From positions 1-17,053 of the forward strand of contig DYRX01000050.1 of NCBI GenBank assembly GCA_020718525.1: DNA of 17,053 nucleotides, read 5' to 3'. The notes below the pieces were generated by a model that worked only from the letters and a program-made list of their open reading frames with translations, was not told the DNA's origin and did not search any database. This DNA is from Victivallis vadensis (lineage in GTDB: Bacteria > Verrucomicrobiota > Lentisphaeria > Victivallales > GWF2-50-93). Below are positions 14,055-17,053 of the stretch, one piece after another (the first letter of the stretch is position 1; each line of letters begins with the position of its first letter). The position numbers and the translations under genes were made by a program.

Positions 14055-16568
14055 TTATTTTTTGCCTTTTACGTTCCAGGACATAAGTTCGAATGCTGTG
14101 CCATCCTTCATAACATATTTGACCTTTATCTTGCCATCGTAGGGCAGATTGAGATCATTGATTTGCCAAGCCAGTCCGCCGAAGATAAGTCCCAGAGTCT
14201 CAACCTTGTCATGGATGGGGCCAGCCGTGCCATCGAGATAGAGTATGTTGTAATTGCTGTCATCGAGAGGAGTGCCGGTGATGGTTACAAATAGTTCTTT
14301 CTTATTGTTCCACTTCAAGCTTATTTTCTCGACTGTTTTTAGCCTGTCATTGCTGTTGAAATTCTTGACGGAAAACACTGCGGAACCGCCCCTATTCCCT
14401 TTGAAACTGGTCTTATCTGCATTTCCGAGCTTTTTGAAGCCCAAATCCGCAATGCTATATGGCGGAAGCATATAGATGCCCACGGGGAACCACTCTCCAA
14501 AAAAGAATGAGACTCCTGTTTCCTTGCCGATGGCCGCATATGCGGCATCATCAATCGCGTTCACATCGAATTTCATGCGGATAGAGTATTTATCCTTCTG
14601 GTGTTCTTCATAGTTGCTTCCGCCGCTTTCCTTGCCCTTTCCCAGATATTCGGAGTAGGTCGAGGACATTTTGAGCGATTTTACGGAGCCTGGCGACGGA
14701 TCAAAAGACGTTGCAGTTATAGTGAAATCCCCCCCCGTATCATACTCCTCGACAAGGATGTAGTATTTTCCAGCAGGTGGATCGAAAAATACAACTGTCT
14801 CATCACCGCTAAAACTATAGCCCTGTGGCGAAGAACTCGATTCAAAAGTGCTTGACGGGTAGGCTCCTACCGAAGGAAGGTTGACGCCAAGGTCAAGGCT
14901 ATCCAAAGTGGGGGCGTTGGAGCTGGCACAGATTCTAACAGCTTTCTTTCCTTCCGGGATTTCGAAATAGAAAAGCTTGTAGCCGTCAGTCGTGCTTTCC
15001 TTGACTGGAATATCTTTTTCGAGTTTTATTGGATAGATGAAAAATGCGGTGACTGTCGCATCGCCGAACGACGAGACCGTGGTCGCTTTTGCCTTTATGT
15101 CAGCGATTGTCGCATCTCCTGCCGTAAGCGACCAGAACTTGAACTCGAAGCCCTCATTGGGAATCGCCTCGATTTCAACAGTCTGCGCAGATTGAGTCTG
15201 GACGGTTCCTGACGGATTTGTTGTTCCGCCTTGGTCGGGCGACACTGCCATTGTCAGTGTGACCGGGAATGACGATGAAGTGAAATCAGTCCCTGTCTGG
15301 CTTGCCCCTGATATTGTAACCGCAGTGCTTGCCGGATTGAAATTATAGCCTTTTTTCGAGGGGATTACAGTATAAGATCCGTCCACAAGTCCCGAGAGCG
15401 AATATGTCCCGTCGGAAGCTGAGATGGAGAAGTCGGCCGCATCGCCGGAAAGTGTTACGGTTACGCCTTCCTGGACTTCTCCGCTGATTTTCCCGCTTAT
15501 GGAGTAAGGACCGTCTCCTTCCACGACCATGAATGCCGCCGCAAAATTGACCCCGGCGCTGAAGTATTTGATTCTCATATACCCGGCTTCGCCCCAGCTT
15601 CTCCCCCAGCTGTTGCGGAGGATCCAGGATCCGTCTCCAGTGTTTCCATCGCCGTTGGGGTCATCGTCCCATCCGACAAGCGCTATGGCATGGTTAGATC
15701 TAGAGAAATAATAAGGATCTTCATCCGGCTTGGTGTTGCTGTCCTCGTAGATTCCACCGGTATATGCACTGAATGCGTCATCAGCGTAAATAGCCGCGTC
15801 AACTGTTCCGTAGGTCGAGATTGCAGTCTTTATCTGTTCGGTCGTGTCCTCATATTTCTGCGGATAGACTCTTGCCCAATGCTTGAAAGTGATTCTCGGG
15901 TATGTTTTGGACTGGTCTATTACAGACTGGGTCGGTGTCTCCCACCACCTATATGGAAAGTTCAGTTCCGAGCAGACTCCTTCAATCCCTGTCGCACCTT
16001 CGGGTGGGCCATTCTTGGTCAGACCGTAAAGCTCGTAGTATTCATAGTCAGCACCATCACCACCAAAATGCTCGCTGTATGGCGCAGTCGAACCGAGCGT
16101 CCAGACAATATAAGATTCTGAAAAATCCATGCATTCGCTGTCAAAGATACCTTTTTTGAAGTTGTATGTCGTTTCTGCGGCGGCACATGCACCGAACGCA
16201 TAGCATGTTCCCGCAAAGCCTTGATCGCGGACTGGTCCGATGTAGGAATGCCCATTGTAACTTCTCCAGTCGAACGATGCCGGTTTTCCCTTTGATGCCG
16301 ATTTCAGCATTGTGAAAGGTAAAATTGCTCTTTTGTCCATTGGTGGCGCGACGCGTGTCCGGAATATTTTCGCCTTTTGTTCAGCGGAAAGTCTGTATAC
16401 CCAAGTCTCTCCGACAGTGAAATTGTAGCCGTTCTGCCTGATTTTTTCCCTGATCTGCTCGATCGAGTCGCCCTGCACAAACGGGATCGTGTTCTGCGCG
16501 TTCAATCCTGTGATTCCTAGCCCCGCCACAAACAGCAGGAGACCAATTGTTCTTTTTCCAGGAAACAT
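14055..16568 (-). CDS. Secreted papain-like (C1 family) cysteine protease with C-terminal accessory domains
   Basis: An 837-residue exported protein. The signal peptide is residues 1-24 (hydrophobic 7-20, likely cleavage after LNA). A prodomain-like stretch (25-95) precedes the peptidase domain (about 96-350). Its catalytic set is Gln116 and Cys122 in DQGFAGTCYAFG, His293 in SNHAIALVGW and Asn319 in LRNSWG. The usual CGSCW is AGTCY, so the Cys three residues before the nucleophile, normally in a disulfide, is absent. An Asp/Gly-rich insert (301-313) may bind calcium. Then come a carboxypeptidase-regulatory-like beta domain (355-430), an InlB-repeat-like domain (435-511), a PPC-like beta region (about 513-620) and an unrecognised C-terminal region (630-837). 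There is no sorting motif or membrane anchor. The ATG has AAGGGGG 4 bases upstream. It is monocistronic. It probably digests extracellular protein, but the target is unknown. Confidence 0.9.
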   Translation of the reverse strand: MFPGKRTIGLLLFVAGLGITGLNAQNTIPFVQGDSIEQIREKIRQNGYNFTVGETWVYRLSAEQKAKIFRTRVAPPMDKRAILPFTMLKSASKGKPASFDWRSYNGHSYIGPVRDQGFAGTCYAFGACAAAETTYNFKKGIFDSECMDFSESYIVWTLGSTAPYSEHFGGDGADYEYYELYGLTKNGPPEGATGIEGVCSELNFPYRWWETPTQSVIDQSKTYPRITFKHWARVYPQKYEDTTEQIKTAISTYGTVDAAIYADDAFSAYTGGIYEDSNTKPDEDPYYFSRSNHAIALVGWDDDPNGDGNTGDGSWILRNSWGRSWGEAGYMRIKYFSAGVNFAAAFMVVEGDGPYSISGKISGEVQEGVTVTLSGDAADFSISASDGTYSLSGLVDGSYTVIPSKKGYNFNPASTAVTISGASQTGTDFTSSSFPVTLTMAVSPDQGGTTNPSGTVQTQSAQTVEIEAIPNEGFEFKFWSLTAGDATIADIKAKATTVSSFGDATVTAFFIYPIKLEKDIPVKESTTDGYKLFYFEIPEGKKAVRICASSNAPTLDSLDLGVNLPSVGAYPSSTFESSSSPQGYSFSGDETVVFFDPPAGKYYILVEEYDTGGDFTITATSFDPSPGSVKSLKMSSTYSEYLGKGKESGGSNYEEHQKDKYSIRMKFDVNAIDDAAYAAIGKETGVSFFFGEWFPVGIYMLPPYSIADLGFKKLGNADKTSFKGNRGGSAVFSVKNFNSNDRLKTVEKISLKWNNKKELFVTITGTPLDDSNYNILYLDGTAGPIHDKVETLGLIFGGLAWQINDLNLPYDGKIKVKYVMKDGTAFELMSWNVKGKK

Positions 16569-16609
16569 AATTCCCCCTTAATATTTGGTTGCTAGGACGA
16601 ATAGCCGGA

Positions 16610-16634
16610 GCCTGCTCGAAAAAATCGAGCAGGC
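16610..16634 (-). promoter_or_regulatory. Perfect 10-bp hairpin in the protease mRNA leader
   Basis: GCCTGCTCGA (16610-16619) and TCGAGCAGGC (16625-16634) form an uninterrupted 10-bp stem around a 5-base loop (A5 on the plus strand, U5 in the protease mRNA). It lies 41 bp before the protease ATG and downstream of the candidate promoter, so it should be in the transcript. Neither strand has a T-run directly after it, so it is not a normal intrinsic terminator. It could stabilise the 5' end or bind a protein. Confidence 0.6.
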
Positions 16635-16680
16635 GAAAAAAGCAAAACATTTTGGAATCATGCTGAAATATCGCCGCGAC

Positions 16681-16709
16681 ATCTTATCATGCAATATTTT
16701 ACAAGACAA
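16681..16709 (-). promoter_or_regulatory. Candidate extended -10 promoter of the protease gene
   Basis: On the minus strand, TTGTCT (16709-16704) and TAAGAT (16686-16681) are 17 bp apart, and TG one base before the -10 gives TGATAAGAT, an extended -10. Transcription would start near 16674 and yield a leader of about 105 nt that contains the 10-bp hairpin. Confidence 0.5.
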
Positions 16710-17053
16710 TAACAATATGGAGCTTCATCGGTGAAGGATAGCTTAAGAAGCGCGGAATTCAACCTTCGGGCACGGAATTGACAGAATTCATCGGGGAAAT
16801 CATGGTGCCGGCGGATAAATTCCCAGGGGCATCAGAATCGGCTCCAGGATTAAAACAATCGGCGTAGCCGTCAAGCGGGGTATTTTAGGACTCTAATCAG
16901 CAAACTTTCTTTTCGCGAATTCCGCGTGTTTCATAGTTGAAAATGCTTTTTGCTTTCTCTCGGAAAACAGGCACTGCAAGCAGTTGCACTCCCAGAGTGC
17001 GGCATTTTTGCCAATTATTGCTATGACTTTTTAATTTTGCAATTTATAATTTC
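16710..17053. other. Region upstream of the protease with no convincing gene
   Basis: These 344 bp hold no recognisable gene. A plus-strand frame of 42 codons (16742-16867, TAG at the end, internal ATG at 16802) is the only open stretch of note. The 10-bp arms CGCGGAATTC (16751-16760) and GAATTCCGCG (16917-16926) form an inverted repeat 156 bp apart. A hairpin GCACTC-CCA-GAGTGC (16986-17000) followed by GGCATTTTT resembles a weak plus-strand terminator, but no gene leads into it. The last bases are AT-rich and repeat a word seen at 13841. Confidence 0.5.
17034..17044 (+). repeat. AT-rich word ATTTTGCAATT, copy 2
   Basis: Exact 11-bp copy of the word at 13841-13851, same orientation, near the window edge. 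The sequence continues AT-rich beyond it, so a longer array may lie outside the window. Confidence 0.35.

Noticed and set aside
13952..14086. 44-codon plus-strand frame with GGAGG close upstream
   Set aside because: The Shine-Dalgarno is only 2 bases from the first ATG and 11 from the next, and the frame runs antisense into the protease 3' end; the peptide has no recognisable features.
16986..17009. Plus-strand terminator-like hairpin GCACTC-CCA-GAGTGC with following T5
   Set aside because: No plus-strand gene ends here and the stem is only 6 bp; kept as a note in the intergenic entry, not as a terminator.
1..17053. Mobile element, CRISPR array, tRNA, rRNA or prophage
   Set aside because: No transposase or integrase motifs, no regularly spaced repeats and no tRNA-like GTTCGAATC arms were found on either strand by eye.

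Overview
The window reads as chromosomal DNA from a free-living, saccharolytic bacterium of middling GC content. A PVC-type lineage (Lentisphaerota, Kiritimatiellota or a relative) fits the mix of a GH78-like protein, D-lyxose isomerase, a mannitol-dehydrogenase-like enzyme and a secreted papain-like protease with C-terminal accessory domains. This is a guess from gene content; there is no rRNA, tRNA or marker gene to settle it. Coding density is high, and I see no insertion sequence, phage gene, CRISPR array or tRNA.

Region 1 (1-4881, minus strand) is a tight four-gene operon behind a plausible sigma70 promoter at 4853-4881. In order of transcription it holds a large GH78-like protein with no signal peptide and altered active-site motifs, a pseudaminic-acid-type cytidylyltransferase (pseF), a fluoride channel (crcB) and a membrane-anchored alpha/beta hydrolase. 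The last three genes overlap or nearly touch. The set has no obvious common pathway.

Region 2 (4882-6944, plus strand) is divergent from region 1. A D-lyxose (D-mannose) isomerase is followed 20 bp later by a mannitol-1-phosphate/mannitol dehydrogenase-family enzyme. Together they could link an aldose, its ketose and a polyol. The 296-bp divergent spacer carries a 9-bp inverted repeat and three copies of TGCAGA (one inverted), which look like regulator sites.

Region 3 (6998-13719, minus strand) holds gltB and gltD, the two subunits of NADPH glutamate synthase. A small exported ankyrin-repeat protein follows 13 bp after gltD. The gltB start is best placed at a GTG with a strong Shine-Dalgarno, which gives a 22-residue propeptide before the catalytic cysteine.

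Region 4 (13720-17053, minus strand) holds one large secreted C1-family (papain-like) cysteine protease with a carboxypeptidase-regulatory-like domain, an InlB-repeat-like domain and an unrecognised C-terminal part. Its leader has an extended -10 promoter and a perfect 10-bp hairpin. The last ~340 bp contain no convincing gene, only repeat-like AT-rich and GCGAATTC-type sequence.

The best leads are the GH78-like protein that has lost two of the usual catalytic acids, its odd operon partners, the putative operators in the divergent spacer, and the exported ankyrin protein attached to gltBD.
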